A stretch of DNA of 64,000 nt from Actinomyces trachealis (GTDB taxonomy: Bacteria; Actinomycetota; Actinomycetes; Actinomycetales; Actinomycetaceae): NCBI RefSeq assembly GCF_015711475.1, contig NZ_CP065027.1:1550001-1614000 (forward strand). The letters run 5' to 3'. Both the position numbers and the translations under genes were made by a program. Under the pieces are notes generated by a model that worked only from the letters and a program-made list of their open reading frames with translations, made no database searches and was not told where the DNA came from. Shown here piece by piece: positions 53,671-63,412 of this stretch (position 1 is its first letter; every line of letters starts with the position of its first letter).

Positions 53671-55929
53671 TCAGGCCCGCTCCAGGAAGGCCTGGGACTC
53701 CTCGTCAATCCGGTCAGCAATGGCCGCCGCGAGCGCCCGGTGCCCCACCAGCTTCGGGTCCGCAGCAACCACCTCGGTGGCCTCCTGCCGGGCGCGGGCA
53801 ATCAGTTTTGCGTCCCGGCGCACCCGCAGCAGGTCCAAGCCGCTGGAGCGCCCCGACTGGGCCGCCCCCAGCACGTCCCCCTCACTGCGCAGCTCCAGGT
53901 CCGCCTCCGCCAAGGCGAAGCCGTCCGTCGTCGCCGCGAAGGCCCGCAGCCGATGGTAGGCCGGGGAGCCCACCTGCGCCCCCGTGACCGCCATACAGAC
54001 CCCCGGCCTGTTGCCGCGCCCCACCCGGCCGCGCAGCTGGTGCAGCTGGGAGAGCCCAAAACGCTCCGCATCCAACACCACCATCATGGTGGCCTCCGGC
54101 ACGTCCACCCCCACCTCAACCACGGTGGTGGCCAGCAGCAGAGGCAGTTGCCCGGAGGCGAAGGCCGCCATCGCCGTCGCCTTCTCTGCCGCCCCCATGC
54201 GACCGGTGAGCACCCCCAGCCCCACACCGGCCAGGGAGGGCTCGGCGGCCAGGAGTTCCTGCCACTGCCTCACGGAAGCCAGCGGCCGGGCCCCCTCCCC
54301 CGGCCCGCCCGCAGCCGCCTCCGCCGGGGGCATGCCCTCCAGCAGCCCCGCCCCGGCGTCCTCCGGCTCCTCACCGGCGTCAATGCGGGGGCAGACCACG
54401 TAGACGCGCCCACCAGCAGCGATCTCTTGGGCGGCCCGCTGCCACACCCGCTCCACCCAGGACTGCCGCTCCCAGGGCACCAGGTGGGTGGCCACCGGGG
54501 CGCGCCCCACAGGCAGCCCTTCCAGGACGCTGGCTTCCAGGTCCCCGAACACTGTCATGGCGATCGTGCGCGGGATGGGGGTGGCGGTCATGACCAGCAG
54601 ATGGGGCACCGACCTCTCCCCCGTGGCCGGGTCCAGCACCCCGCCCCGCTCCCGCAGGACGTCACGCTGCGCCACCCCGAACCGATGCTGCTCGTCAACC
54701 ACCACCAGGCCTAGGCGGGGTATCTGCACGGTCTGGGAGAGCAGGGCGTGAGTGCCCACCACCAGCACCGGCTCCCCCGCGGCTAGGCCCGCCAGCACCT
54801 GACGGCGTTGGGGGGCGGTGGCGGAGCCGGTCAGCAGCAGCACGCGTGTGGCCCGCTCCGCGCCCCCCAGCATCCCGCTTCCCGCCAGCAGCCCCAGCAG
54901 GCTGGTCAGGGAGGCGGCATGCTGGGCGGCCAGCACCTCGGTGGGGGCCAGCAGGGCGGCCTGGCCCCCCGCCCCCACCACCTGCAGCATGGCGCGCAGG
55001 GCCACCAGCGTCTTGCCGGAGCCAACGTCGCCCTGCAACAGGCGCAGCATGGGGGTGGTGGAGGCCAGCGCCTCCTCCAGCTCCTGACCCACCCGCAGCT
55101 GGGAGGCTGTGAGCTCGTAGGGCAGGGCGGCGTCCAGGTCCGCCCGCAGAGAACCGCTGGCGGCGGGCACCGGCCAGGCCACGGCGGCCCGGCTGTGCTG
55201 GTGCTGCAGGCGCCGCTGGGCCAAGGCAGCCTGCAGCACGAAGGCCTCCTCGTGGCGCAGGCGACGGCGGGCCGCCCGCCACTGCTGCTCGTCGACCGGC
55301 ATGTGCGCCCACTGGTAGGCGGTCAGGGCGTCCGCCAGTCCCGCGCTGGTGCGGATCTGCTCCGGCAGCGGCTCAGGCACGTCCCCTGGCCCCAGCTGGT
55401 CCAAAAGGGTGCGTACGGCCTTGGCCACGCGCCAGGAAGGCAAGGCCTCGCTAGCCGGGTAGACGGGTATTGGGCGAGCCAGTAGGGCCTCACGCTCGCC
55501 ATCATCGAGCTCATCTAACACCTGGAAGCGGGCCCCAGTGAGCTGGTGGCGTCCATGCCGCAACCCAACTTTGCCGCTTATGAGCACAGTGGCACCGGGG
55601 GACAGACGGTCTGCGTAGGAGCGCATCATGCCAGCAGCCCCAAAAAGCACCACGTCCATCTGGGCGACGCCGTCGGTGACTACAGCCTCCAAGATCGCGG
55701 GCGGACGGCCAGAGCGGGTGCGGCGGGAGGCGGCACGCAACACCTGCGCCTGGATGGTGGCAGTCTCGCCCTCCACGAGGGTGCTCAGATCGGTTAGGTC
55801 ACCCCAGGACTCATAACGTCGGGGCAGGTGGCGCAGCAGGTCCGCACCGGTGTGCAGTCCCAGGGCGGAGAGGTGCTTGGCGGTGGCTGGGCCAACCACT
55901 CGTTCTAGGGGGCGGTCCAGCAGGGGCAC
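53671..55929 (-). CDS. recG: ATP-dependent DNA helicase RecG
   Basis: 752 aa if started at the GTG at 55929, just before RPLERVVGPATAKHLSALGL; an ATG at 56019 inside the DAK2 gene is the alternative. Wedge domain (LSTLVEGETATIQAQVL), Walker A GDVGSGKTLVAL, DEQH box VVVDEQHRFGVAQRD, TATPIPRT, and helicase motif VI in QLRGRVGRGNRPGVC. It remodels stalled forks and Holliday junctions. A Gly/Ala-rich insert near residue 520 may be lineage-specific. It follows the DAK2 gene by 43 bases in the usual order. Confidence 0.93.
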   Translation of the reverse strand: MPLLDRPLERVVGPATAKHLSALGLHTGADLLRHLPRRYESWGDLTDLSTLVEGETATIQAQVLRAASRRTRSGRPPAILEAVVTDGVAQMDVVLFGAAGMMRSYADRLSPGATVLISGKVGLRHGRHQLTGARFQVLDELDDGEREALLARPIPVYPASEALPSWRVAKAVRTLLDQLGPGDVPEPLPEQIRTSAGLADALTAYQWAHMPVDEQQWRAARRRLRHEEAFVLQAALAQRRLQHQHSRAAVAWPVPAASGSLRADLDAALPYELTASQLRVGQELEEALASTTPMLRLLQGDVGSGKTLVALRAMLQVVGAGGQAALLAPTEVLAAQHAASLTSLLGLLAGSGMLGGAERATRVLLLTGSATAPQRRQVLAGLAAGEPVLVVGTHALLSQTVQIPRLGLVVVDEQHRFGVAQRDVLRERGGVLDPATGERSVPHLLVMTATPIPRTIAMTVFGDLEASVLEGLPVGRAPVATHLVPWERQSWVERVWQRAAQEIAAGGRVYVVCPRIDAGEEPEDAGAGLLEGMPPAEAAAGGPGEGARPLASVRQWQELLAAEPSLAGVGLGVLTGRMGAAEKATAMAAFASGQLPLLLATTVVEVGVDVPEATMMVVLDAERFGLSQLHQLRGRVGRGNRPGVCMAVTGAQVGSPAYHRLRAFAATTDGFALAEADLELRSEGDVLGAAQSGRSSGLDLLRVRRDAKLIARARQEATEVVAADPKLVGHRALAAAIADRIDEESQAFLERA

Positions 55930-55972
55930 GGCGCCGGGTAAAACGCTGTGCCCTGTGGCGTCTGCCTGCCCC

Positions 55973-57790
55973 TTACTCAATGGCAACCAGAACGTCGGGA
56001 ACGGGTTGTCCGCCAGCATGGATGACGACCTCCACATCGTAGAGGCCACGCTTGTACTCTGAGGCGCCAACGGTGCTGTTGACGGTGGCGCCGATGTCTG
56101 GAGCGGCGTCGCGCCCCAGGATGACGGTCACCAGCTCGACACCGTGGCGCAGGGCACGGGCTAGGGTGGCGGCAACAGCATCTGGTTCTGCTTCCTCGCC
56201 GGACAGGGCGATCGTACGCAACGCGGCGGCGGCGGTGGCAGCGCGGGCGGCGGCCTCCCCTAAAGCATCAGTGGCGACGTGTCCGGCCACAGCGACGGCA
56301 GCAGCCAGCACGCGGGCCTCGTCGTCGGTGTCGCAGACAAGGAACTGCATGGCTGGAGTACCGGTTGCGGGCAGCGACACTCGGCCGCGTTCCCCGCGTG
56401 GCCCAGCCACCGTCGAGACGGCAGAGCGGATCTGCAGGTGGCGGGCAGCCTCGTGCGCCTGGGCGGCTGCACGGGAGTCACAAGGCAGGACGAGTACCTG
56501 GCTGGTGCCCAGGTCGCCGACGGCTCGGACGATGCCTTCTCGCTCCGGCTCCAGGACGACGACGGCGCCGGTGCGCGCCAGCTGTTCAATGAGGCCGGGG
56601 GCGCGGGTGCAAGCGATCACGCCGATGCCGCAGCGCGCGGTGCTGCGGGAGGCTGGACCAGTGGCTTCCATTGAATGGCGGCGCCGGGCGGCGAGCCGCT
56701 CGAAGGAAACCACGGAGGATCCGGGGCTGCGGTGCCCTACGGGTAGGGGAGGTTCGTCTGTGGGGGCGTCCTGCGCCAGGGCCGAACGGTGCAGGTGGTG
56801 CACGCAGACCTGGCGGACTGAGCCGGTGCGGGGCAAGGCAGCACGCGGTGTGTCAGTGTGCACGTGCACCTGGTACAGGCCTATCCCCAAAGCGTCTGGG
56901 GTACCAACCACACCCACGCTGTCACCGATCTGTTCAAGGGTGGCGCGCAACTCGGCGGCCTGGGTAGCGGTGGCCTCCAGCAGGTACATGACCTCAAACT
57001 CGCCTGTCGAGGCTCCCTCCACCTGCCCGGTACCGTGTATGACGCCTCCGCTGGCCAAGTCTGTGAGCATCTGGTGGGCAACGTTGGTCAGAGGTGCGGC
57101 AGTGGTGGCAGCAGCCTGTGGTGTTTCACCACTGGGGTGTCCTGGTCCGGCGGCTATGGCGTCGCTCAAGGCCGTGAGCAGCAGCATGAGGGCGGCACCG
57201 CCAGCATCCACCGGGCCGTGCCCCAGGCCAGCGGTCTCCACCACTGACTCTTGGGCACCCAGGGCGGCGGCTGCGGCCACGGAGGCGAGGCTAGGTGTGG
57301 CGCTCGTGTCTTGGAGGGCGGCACGGGCGGCGCTGGCGGCGTCCTGGGCGACGGTCAGCAAGGTGCCGTCCACCGGGCGGGAGACGGCTGCGCGGGTGTC
57401 TTGGGCCATACGCTCGTAGGCGTGCACCAGCTCAACGGGCCGCAGACCCTTGGGGTCGGGGGCATGGGTGGCGACGTCAGCCAGGGCGGCCAGGGCTTGG
57501 GAAAGCAGCAGTCCGGAGTTGCCGCGGGCGCCGCGCACGGCGCCGTCTGCGGCAGCGCGGGCGGTCTGGGCCGCGTCTGGGCGATCTGGCAGGAAAACCA
57601 GGGCCTCTGCGGCCGCACGGATGGTTAGCAGGACATTGGTACCGGTGTCAGCATCTGGGACCGGAAAGACGTTGAGGGAGTCCACCAAGTCACGGCTGGA
57701 GTCAGCCACGGCTTGCGCTAGGTGCAGCCAGCGGGTCAGGATCGGGGCGCTTAGGGCGGTTGCGGGAGCGGGGGCGACGATGTCTGGCAT
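55973..57790 (-). CDS. DAK2-domain protein (FakA/YloV-like)
   Basis: 605 aa from ATG 57790, behind aggaggga; an ATG 21 bases upstream is poorly placed. The DhaL-type kinase domain has NVFPVPDADTGTNVLLT with the ATP/Mg-binding Asp residues, GARGNSGLLLSQ, and DAGGAALMLLL. The C-terminal domain resembles the FakA/YloV type. FakA phosphorylates fatty acids bound by FakB; the actinobacterial members are largely untested. It lies between rpmB (divergent) and recG, a conserved setting. Confidence 0.85.
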   Translation of the reverse strand: MPDIVAPAPATALSAPILTRWLHLAQAVADSSRDLVDSLNVFPVPDADTGTNVLLTIRAAAEALVFLPDRPDAAQTARAAADGAVRGARGNSGLLLSQALAALADVATHAPDPKGLRPVELVHAYERMAQDTRAAVSRPVDGTLLTVAQDAASAARAALQDTSATPSLASVAAAAALGAQESVVETAGLGHGPVDAGGAALMLLLTALSDAIAAGPGHPSGETPQAAATTAAPLTNVAHQMLTDLASGGVIHGTGQVEGASTGEFEVMYLLEATATQAAELRATLEQIGDSVGVVGTPDALGIGLYQVHVHTDTPRAALPRTGSVRQVCVHHLHRSALAQDAPTDEPPLPVGHRSPGSSVVSFERLAARRRHSMEATGPASRSTARCGIGVIACTRAPGLIEQLARTGAVVVLEPEREGIVRAVGDLGTSQVLVLPCDSRAAAQAHEAARHLQIRSAVSTVAGPRGERGRVSLPATGTPAMQFLVCDTDDEARVLAAAVAVAGHVATDALGEAAARAATAAAALRTIALSGEEAEPDAVAATLARALRHGVELVTVILGRDAAPDIGATVNSTVGASEYKRGLYDVEVVIHAGGQPVPDVLVAIE

Positions 57791-58058
57791 GGCGTCTCCC
57801 TCCTGCCCCAACGCGTTCTCAATAGTCTCGACAAGCGCAGCAGCATCTGCCCGCAGCCGGGATGGCGGTGCTGGTCCCCGCCGTAGGAAAGGTTACCTGG
57901 CAGGCCTGGTGTGCCTCACCCCACGCCTGCTAGGTTTGGGGCGGGTGCTGCGATTCCGCTATTGTGGCCGGGTTGCCCACGGCGCTTGTCGTTGGGCGGT
58001 AGACCTGGCGCCGGTCCTGTTGACCTGGCGCTCCGCAAGAAGATTTCAGGAGTGAACC
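57791..58058. promoter_or_regulatory. Divergent DAK2/rpmB promoter region
   Basis: 268 bases without a gene between the two divergent starts. I could not place -35/-10 elements with confidence. The rpmB ribosome-binding site (caggag) lies 6 bases before its GTG. Confidence 0.4.
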
Positions 58059-58250
58059 GTGGCTGCTGTGTGCGACGTCTGTGGCAAGGGCCCCATCTTC
58101 GGCAAGAGCGTCTCGCACTCCCACGTGCGGACCAACCGCCGTTGGAACCCGAACGTTCAGCGCGTTCGTGCGATCGTGAAGGGTACCCCCAAGCGCCTGA
58201 ACGTGTGCACGTCCTGCCTCAAGGCTGGCAAGGTGACTCGCAACGCCTGA
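58059..58250 (+). CDS. rpmB: 50S ribosomal protein L28
   Basis: 63 aa from a GTG with aggag upstream. Sequence [31 protein letters not shown] is standard L28. It is the zinc-containing form: CDVCGK and CTSCLK provide two CxxC pairs. Zinc-free paralogues of L28 are often Zur-controlled in actinobacteria, which fits the zinc theme of the transporter locus, but no second copy is in this window. Confidence 0.96.
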   Translation: MAAVCDVCGKGPIFGKSVSHSHVRTNRRWNPNVQRVRAIVKGTPKRLNVCTSCLKAGKVTRNA

Positions 58251-58277
58251 GTTGCGTCGCCAGCCGTCTGGCTGAGC

Positions 58278-58314
58278 AAAGCCGTCGCCCCCACAGCACG
58301 GGGACGACGGCTTT
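58278..58314 (+). terminator. Hairpin after rpmB
   Basis: Arms AAAGCCGTCGCCCC and GGGGACGACGGCTTT pair with one mismatch around a short loop and are followed by tcctatt. The hairpin lies 27 bases after the rpmB stop and just before the convergent thiL end, so it can serve both directions. Confidence 0.8.
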
Positions 58315-58339
58315 CCTATTATCGGTGGAATCGGTGAAA

Positions 58340-59491
58340 TCAGTGGAAGTGATCCCATCCTGTCGACCCTTTCCACTCCCGGCCACCAACGCTAACTGAC
58401 GGCGCACCATTTTGCGCCTCCAACACATGACCAATCACCTGCACGCCAGCAGGCAGGCGGTCGGCTGCCGACGCTGGGACCGCCGCCAGTATCCCGTGGT
58501 CCTCTCCCCCGGTCAGCACCCAGGACGCTGTCAGCTCCGTACCAGCAGCAACGGCCTCAGCGTCGTGCCCGAAGAGGTCACCAAACACGGGCAGCAGCAC
58601 CTCCAAGCGCTCACGACAGTAGGCTAGCCAGCCGCCGCCTGCCCCATCCATCGGGTCATCCACATCGATTCGCACACCGCTGGCCCGGGCCATGCGCCCG
58701 GCGTCACGCAGCAGGGAGTCGGAGACGTCCATCATGGCGTGCGCCCCCACCTCAGCCAGGGCGGGCCCCAGTGTCAGCGCTGGCACCGGCACCCGATAAG
58801 CCGCGAGCGCTGCGCGCGCCCTCTCCTGCCCTGCAAGTCCCAACCGTTCCCAGGCCCGCGCTGCGTACAGCGTCGTCACCCCGCCATGCCGCTCCGGGTC
58901 GTCCACCCCGGAACACAGCAGCGCTAACCCGGCGGCTGAAATCCCCAGGTTTCCCGCATGCACCAGCAGGTCACCCGGCTGGGCACCTGAGCGCAGCACC
59001 GGGGCATTCCCCTGCAGATCACCATGCACCGTCACAGAGATCACCACTTGCTCCCCGGCACTCAGGTCCCCGCCCAGTACCCCGGTCCCGCACTCCCTGC
59101 AAGCCTCGGCAAGCCCCTGGGCTACGCCCCGTACCCACCCCACTGCGGTCTCAGGCGGCAGGACCAGCCCCACCACCAGGGCAGTGGGAACTGCTCCCAT
59201 GGCTGCCACATCGGCCAGGTTCTGCACGGCCGCCCGTGCCCCGATCTCCTGGGCGGTGGACCAGGTGCGCTTAAAGTGGTGTCCTTCCACCAGCAGATCG
59301 GTGCTGACGCAGAAGCGGCGGTCGGGAGCCGCTACCACCGCACAATCGTCGCCATTGCCCACCAGGGCGTGCCCACCCACAGGTAGCAGGGGTGCCAAGA
59401 CCGCTATGAGCGCATCCTCCCCCACCTTGTTGACCGGCAGCGAATCGTGCACCCCTGCAGCGGGCATCAGGTCCATGGGTGCCATCCTCAT
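58340..59491 (-). CDS. thiL: Thiamine-monophosphate kinase
   Basis: 383 aa from the ATG at 59491, overlapping the ddl stop (ATGA). Motifs: GNGDDCAVV, STDLLVEGHHF, GARAAVQNLADVAAMGA, and DVSDSLLRD with Mg-binding Asp residues. It phosphorylates thiamine monophosphate to the pyrophosphate cofactor. It is a little longer than the usual 320-340 residues. Its pairing with ddl is common in actinobacteria. Confidence 0.93.
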   Translation of the reverse strand: MRMAPMDLMPAAGVHDSLPVNKVGEDALIAVLAPLLPVGGHALVGNGDDCAVVAAPDRRFCVSTDLLVEGHHFKRTWSTAQEIGARAAVQNLADVAAMGAVPTALVVGLVLPPETAVGWVRGVAQGLAEACRECGTGVLGGDLSAGEQVVISVTVHGDLQGNAPVLRSGAQPGDLLVHAGNLGISAAGLALLCSGVDDPERHGGVTTLYAARAWERLGLAGQERARAALAAYRVPVPALTLGPALAEVGAHAMMDVSDSLLRDAGRMARASGVRIDVDDPMDGAGGGWLAYCRERLEVLLPVFGDLFGHDAEAVAAGTELTASWVLTGGEDHGILAAVPASAADRLPAGVQVIGHVLEAQNGAPSVSVGGREWKGSTGWDHFH

Positions 59492-60675
59492 CGGTTGACG
59501 CCGGTGGGGCGGGCCAGTGCCAGGTCAATCAACTCGCTGACCAGCTCGGTGTAGCCCAGCCCGGAGACCTGCCACATGTAGGGGTACATGGAGAAGGGTG
59601 TGAAGCCCGGCATGGTGTTGACCTCGTTTACTAGCGCGCGCCCGTCCGCGGTCAGGAAGAAGTCCACACGCATCAGGCCCTCCCCGCCCAGGGCCTCGAA
59701 GGCGCGGGAGGCAGTGTGCATGAGCAGCTCGCGCTCCCGGGGGTTGATGTGGGCGGGGCATACCATCTGGACGGCGTCATGAGCCAGGTACTTGGTCTCG
59801 TAGTCGTAGAATTCGCCCGCACCGTGGTTGGCGTCCATGACGATCTCGCCGGGCTCGGCCACGCGGGGGGCGTCGCCACCATGCCCGGCCAGCACGGCCA
59901 CCTCTACCTCCCGCCCCGCCACGCCAGCTTCCACCAGCACCTTGGGGTCTACGGCGCGGGCGGTCTCGATCGCGGCAGTGAGGTCTCCTCCGGTGTCAAC
60001 GCGCGTAATACCTAGGGAGGAGCCAGCGCGGGCGGGCTTGACGAACAGCGGGTAGCTGAGCTTTTCACACTCGGCCAGGATCGCCTCAGGCTCACGGTTC
60101 CAGCGGTGCGCGCCGACGATGACGTGCGGGGTGGTCTCAATCCCCGCAGCTGCCAAGAGTACTTTGGTGACCTGCTTGTCCATGCCAGCGGCACTGGCCA
60201 GCACGCCACATCCAACATAGGGCAGGCCAAGCATTTCCAACAACCCCTGGATGGTGCCGTCCTCACCGTAGGGGCCATGCAACAGCGGGAGAACCACGTC
60301 CACGGTGCCGAGCACCTCGGGGCCGGTGGGCATAACGGCGGTCAGCGGCCCACCGCCGAGCTTGACGGCAAGCTCACCGCGTCCCAGGCCACCGGTGGTG
60401 ATCTCCACGGGTGGGCGGGAGTCGTTCAGCTCAAGGGCGCCAGGGTCGTCGTCCACACGCACCCACTTGCCGGAGCGGGTGATGCCGATGGGCAGGACGT
60501 CGTAGCGCTGCCGGTCGATGGCGCGCAGCACCCCGGCGGCGGTGGCACAGGAGATGGTGTGTTCGCCGCTGCGCCCTCCAAAGACGACGGCGACGCATGG
60601 CCGGTGCTTCTCTGTGTCGGCGGTGTCTTGGGCTGCGGGTTCAGGGGAAGACGTGACGTCATTGGTGCTAGCCAT
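59488..60675 (-). CDS. ddl: D-alanine--D-alanine ligase
   Basis: 395 aa from the ATG at 60675; the frame continues upstream, antisense to the lipoprotein gene, but conservation begins at VAVVFGGRSGEHTISC. ATP-grasp motifs: LPLLHGPYGEDGTIQG, YPLFVKPARAGSSLGITRV, and VNEVNTMPGFTPFSMYP. It makes the D-Ala-D-Ala dipeptide for peptidoglycan. The neighbours murA, plsC and gpsA form an envelope-precursor group. Confidence 0.96.
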   Translation of the reverse strand: MASTNDVTSSPEPAAQDTADTEKHRPCVAVVFGGRSGEHTISCATAAGVLRAIDRQRYDVLPIGITRSGKWVRVDDDPGALELNDSRPPVEITTGGLGRGELAVKLGGGPLTAVMPTGPEVLGTVDVVLPLLHGPYGEDGTIQGLLEMLGLPYVGCGVLASAAGMDKQVTKVLLAAAGIETTPHVIVGAHRWNREPEAILAECEKLSYPLFVKPARAGSSLGITRVDTGGDLTAAIETARAVDPKVLVEAGVAGREVEVAVLAGHGGDAPRVAEPGEIVMDANHGAGEFYDYETKYLAHDAVQMVCPAHINPRERELLMHTASRAFEALGGEGLMRVDFFLTADGRALVNEVNTMPGFTPFSMYPYMWQVSGLGYTELVSELIDLALARPTGVNR

Positions 60676-60739
60676 GAGGGCCACGCTACCGCTATGAGCC
60701 TTAACCTGAGACCGCAAGCACCTGTGTCTGGAGGCTGAC

Positions 60740-61411
60740 ATGACATCCATCACCCGCCGCCATGTATTGGCCCTTGGTCCGCTCACCTGGTTGGGTTTGC
60801 TCACTGCGTGTGGCTCGCAACCCTCGTCGAGTGCCGCATCGGGGGCGCCGTCGGGCTCCCAGGCCTCCCCAACTGCGGCAGGTTCAGCAAAGGATTCGGC
60901 TACCGCGAGCCACGCTGCCCAGGGCCTAACTATGCAGGAGGAGGCAACTGCATCCACCCTAGGCTGGCTGAGTGAGGCCAGCAGCCAGGCCCACGGCGGT
61001 GAGCCCGACCTGGTCATCACAGCCGTACGTACGGGACAGCACAAGGACTTTGACCGCGTGGTAGTGGAGTTCTCCGGCACTGGGACACCTGGGTGGGATG
61101 CTGCATGGGTAAACCAGGCCTACACCCAGGGCAAGGGCGATCCCATCAGCGTCACTGGCGAAAACCAGCTGCTCCTGCGCGGCACCGGTGTCACCATGCC
61201 GGTGATGCCCGAACAGCAGGAGGTGGCATACGAGGGACCGTATGAGCTAGGCGTTAATGGTGCCGCGATCGGATCGGCGTACATAGACCTGACTTTTGAG
61301 GCGCAGTTCCAACTGGTTGTGGGCACCCACAGTCAGGACTACCGGGTCTTCACACTGACTGCACCCACACGCCTGGTTGTGGACGTCGCGCCTGCGCAGG
61401 CCAGGGGCTGA
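60740..61411 (+). CDS. AMIN-like domain lipoprotein
   Basis: 223 aa with a lipoprotein signal: SITRRHVLALGPLTWLGLLTACGS (lipobox LTAC, Cys at 24; the twin Arg is suggestive of Tat export). A Ser/Ala-rich linker precedes a beta-rich domain with VITAVRTGQHKDFDRVVVEFSG and PTRLVVDVAP, the pattern of AMIN-like domains in actinobacterial secreted proteins. Its role is unknown; AMIN domains often bind cell-wall components. It is divergent from ddl (64 bases apart) and tail-to-tail with gpsA. Confidence 0.82.
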   Translation: MTSITRRHVLALGPLTWLGLLTACGSQPSSSAASGAPSGSQASPTAAGSAKDSATASHAAQGLTMQEEATASTLGWLSEASSQAHGGEPDLVITAVRTGQHKDFDRVVVEFSGTGTPGWDAAWVNQAYTQGKGDPISVTGENQLLLRGTGVTMPVMPEQQEVAYEGPYELGVNGAAIGSAYIDLTFEAQFQLVVGTHSQDYRVFTLTAPTRLVVDVAPAQARG

Positions 61412-61432
61412 AGGTGGCCGGAGGCCAAGGCG

Positions 61433-62512
61433 TCAGACGTTGATGCCCTCAGCCTTGCGGGGGCGCGAGAGCAGCGCTTCGGTGGCCTCTGTGACGCTCA
61501 GCCGTTCCTCAACGATCGCGGCCACGGCAGCGGTAATGGGCATCTCGACGCCGTTGGCTGCCGCCAGTTCCAGCACCGCGCGCGCCGACTTGGCTCCCTC
61601 GGCTACCCCACGGGAGGCCTGGGCAGCTTCAGATACGCTCATTCCTTCGCCCAGGTGCCGCCCGAAGGTCTGATTGCGTGAGAGGGGCGAGGAGCAGGTG
61701 GCTACCAAGTCTCCCATACCGGCGAGACCGGAGAAGGTCTCTGGCCTGGCGCCGAGCTTGAGTCCTAGGCGCGTGATCTCCACCAGTCCACGGGTGATGA
61801 TGGTGGCTTTGGTGTTGTCCCCTAGTCCCCGCCCGGCAGCCACGCCCACGGCCAGAGCGATCACGTTCTTGACGGCTCCACACAGCTCTACACCGAGCAG
61901 GTCTGTGTTGGTGTAGGGCCGGAAGGTGGCGGTAGCGCACAGTGCACCAACTGCGGCTGCCACCTCCGGGGCGCGCGGCCCTTGGGCGGCGACAACGGTG
62001 GCAGTGGGTTGCCCGGCCGCGATCTCATCCGCGAGGTTGGGGCCGGAGATGACCACGACACGCTCGGGAGGCAGTCCAAGAGACTCCTGCAATACCTCAC
62101 TCATGCGTGCGCCAGTGCCCAGCTCAATGCCCTTCATGAGAGACACCGCCAGGGCGGAGGGCTCCAGCTGGCCGCGCAGTGGTTCCAAAGTCTGGCGCGC
62201 GGATTGGCTAGGTACGGCTACCACCACGAGGTCCGCGTTCTTAACGGCTGCGAGCATGTCCGTGGTGGCGCTGACGCAAGCTGGCAGGCGGCGGCCCGGT
62301 ACGTAGCGCTCGTTGGTGCCTTGGTTGATCTCCTCGGCAACTTCCTGGCGGCGAGCCCAGATCGTGGTGCGGGTACCTCCTTCTCCCAGTAGGGAAGCGA
62401 AGGTAGTCCCCCAGGCGCCGGAGCCGATGACAGCGGCACGGGCGGCCGCGCTAGTCCCTTGGTTGCCCCGGCTGTTAGTGACGCAGACGCCGTCGAGACG
62501 CGACGCCGTCAC
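61433..62512 (-). CDS. gpsA: Glycerol-3-phosphate dehydrogenase [NAD(P)+]
   Basis: 359 aa from a GTG overlapping the plsC stop; homology begins at ARAAVIGSGAWGTTFASLL (Rossmann GxGxxG), so the true start may be later. VISGPNLADEIAAGQPT, VELCGAVKNVIALAVGVAAGRGLGDNTKA with the catalytic Lys, and GLAGMGDLVATCSSPLSRN follow. It makes sn-glycerol-3-phosphate for phospholipids, upstream of the acyltransferase encoded next to it. Confidence 0.95.
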   Translation of the reverse strand: MTASRLDGVCVTNSRGNQGTSAAARAAVIGSGAWGTTFASLLGEGGTRTTIWARRQEVAEEINQGTNERYVPGRRLPACVSATTDMLAAVKNADLVVVAVPSQSARQTLEPLRGQLEPSALAVSLMKGIELGTGARMSEVLQESLGLPPERVVVISGPNLADEIAAGQPTATVVAAQGPRAPEVAAAVGALCATATFRPYTNTDLLGVELCGAVKNVIALAVGVAAGRGLGDNTKATIITRGLVEITRLGLKLGARPETFSGLAGMGDLVATCSSPLSRNQTFGRHLGEGMSVSEAAQASRGVAEGAKSARAVLELAAANGVEMPITAAVAAIVEERLSVTEATEALLSRPRKAEGINV

Positions 62513-63369
62513 GCCTCCTCCCCCGTGGGATTGGTCTCTTTGGTTGAGCCGTTGGGTGTTTCAATGGCTGCCTCGCCCGTGGTGTCACCGGCATCCTCTG
62601 CAGCGTCCTGCGCCTCCGGCACCGGGTCGGGCTTACGCACGCCGCGGCGGTTCTTGCCGGGGTCGCCGTCATAGTGCATGTCGTATGGGCGGGGTGCTTT
62701 CTCTCCGCGCAACGTCTCTACGATCTCGGTGATACGGCGCATGATCTCGGCGGTGGCGGCACGCACGGTCTCATGGTCAGTGGGGTCCGAACCGTACTCG
62801 TCCAAGGTGAAGGGCTGTCCGATGATGACACGCACGTCTTTGCGGGGGAAGGGATGGAAACCGCCGCCGAATGAGTCGAGGATGTCCTGCGCACCCCACT
62901 GTCCCATGGGCAGGACGGGCGCGCCGGTAGCCATGGCTAGGCGGGCGGCCCCAGTTTTACCGGTCATGGGCCACTTGAGCGGGTCACGGGAAAGGGTGCC
63001 CTCGGGGAAGATCATGATGACGTCCCCGGCGAGGAGCCGCTTCTCCGCCTCGATCAGTGAGTTTCCGGCTTTGTCTGTGCCCCGGTAGACGGGGATCTGC
63101 CCACCTGCTTTGAAGACGTGCCCAAGTACCGGCACCTCAAAGATCGTGGACTTTGCAAGGGAGTAGGCGGGCACTCCGGCGTCGACCAGGCAACGCATGG
63201 CGGTCAGGGAGTCCAGGTCTGACAGGTGGTTGCAGACTGCGACGAAGCCGCCTTCCTGCGGGATGTTCTCTGTGCCGCTCACGTGGTGGCGCGAGACAAG
63301 CTTGAGGAAGGGAATGATCGCGCCCCGTGAGGCAAAGCGGTAGAACGGGGTCATGCGGCGCTGGGTCAC
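62509..63369 (-). CDS. plsC: 1-Acyl-sn-glycerol-3-phosphate acyltransferase
   Basis: 286 aa from a GTG at 63369; an ATG at 63354 is an alternative. The HX4D motif is in CNHLSDLDS, and the substrate-binding motif is FPEGTLSRD. A hydrophobic N-terminus and a Glu/Thr-rich C-terminal tail with no homology flank the domain. It acylates lysophosphatidic acid in phospholipid synthesis at the membrane. It is coupled to gpsA by a GTGA overlap and lies 43 bases after murA. Confidence 0.92.
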   Translation of the reverse strand: MTQRRMTPFYRFASRGAIIPFLKLVSRHHVSGTENIPQEGGFVAVCNHLSDLDSLTAMRCLVDAGVPAYSLAKSTIFEVPVLGHVFKAGGQIPVYRGTDKAGNSLIEAEKRLLAGDVIMIFPEGTLSRDPLKWPMTGKTGAARLAMATGAPVLPMGQWGAQDILDSFGGGFHPFPRKDVRVIIGQPFTLDEYGSDPTDHETVRAATAEIMRRITEIVETLRGEKAPRPYDMHYDGDPGKNRRGVRKPDPVPEAQDAAEDAGDTTGEAAIETPNGSTKETNPTGEEA

Positions 63370-63412
63370 GGTCAGACTCTAGCTTCCTGGGGGCGGAGGG
63401 ATTCTTCAGATG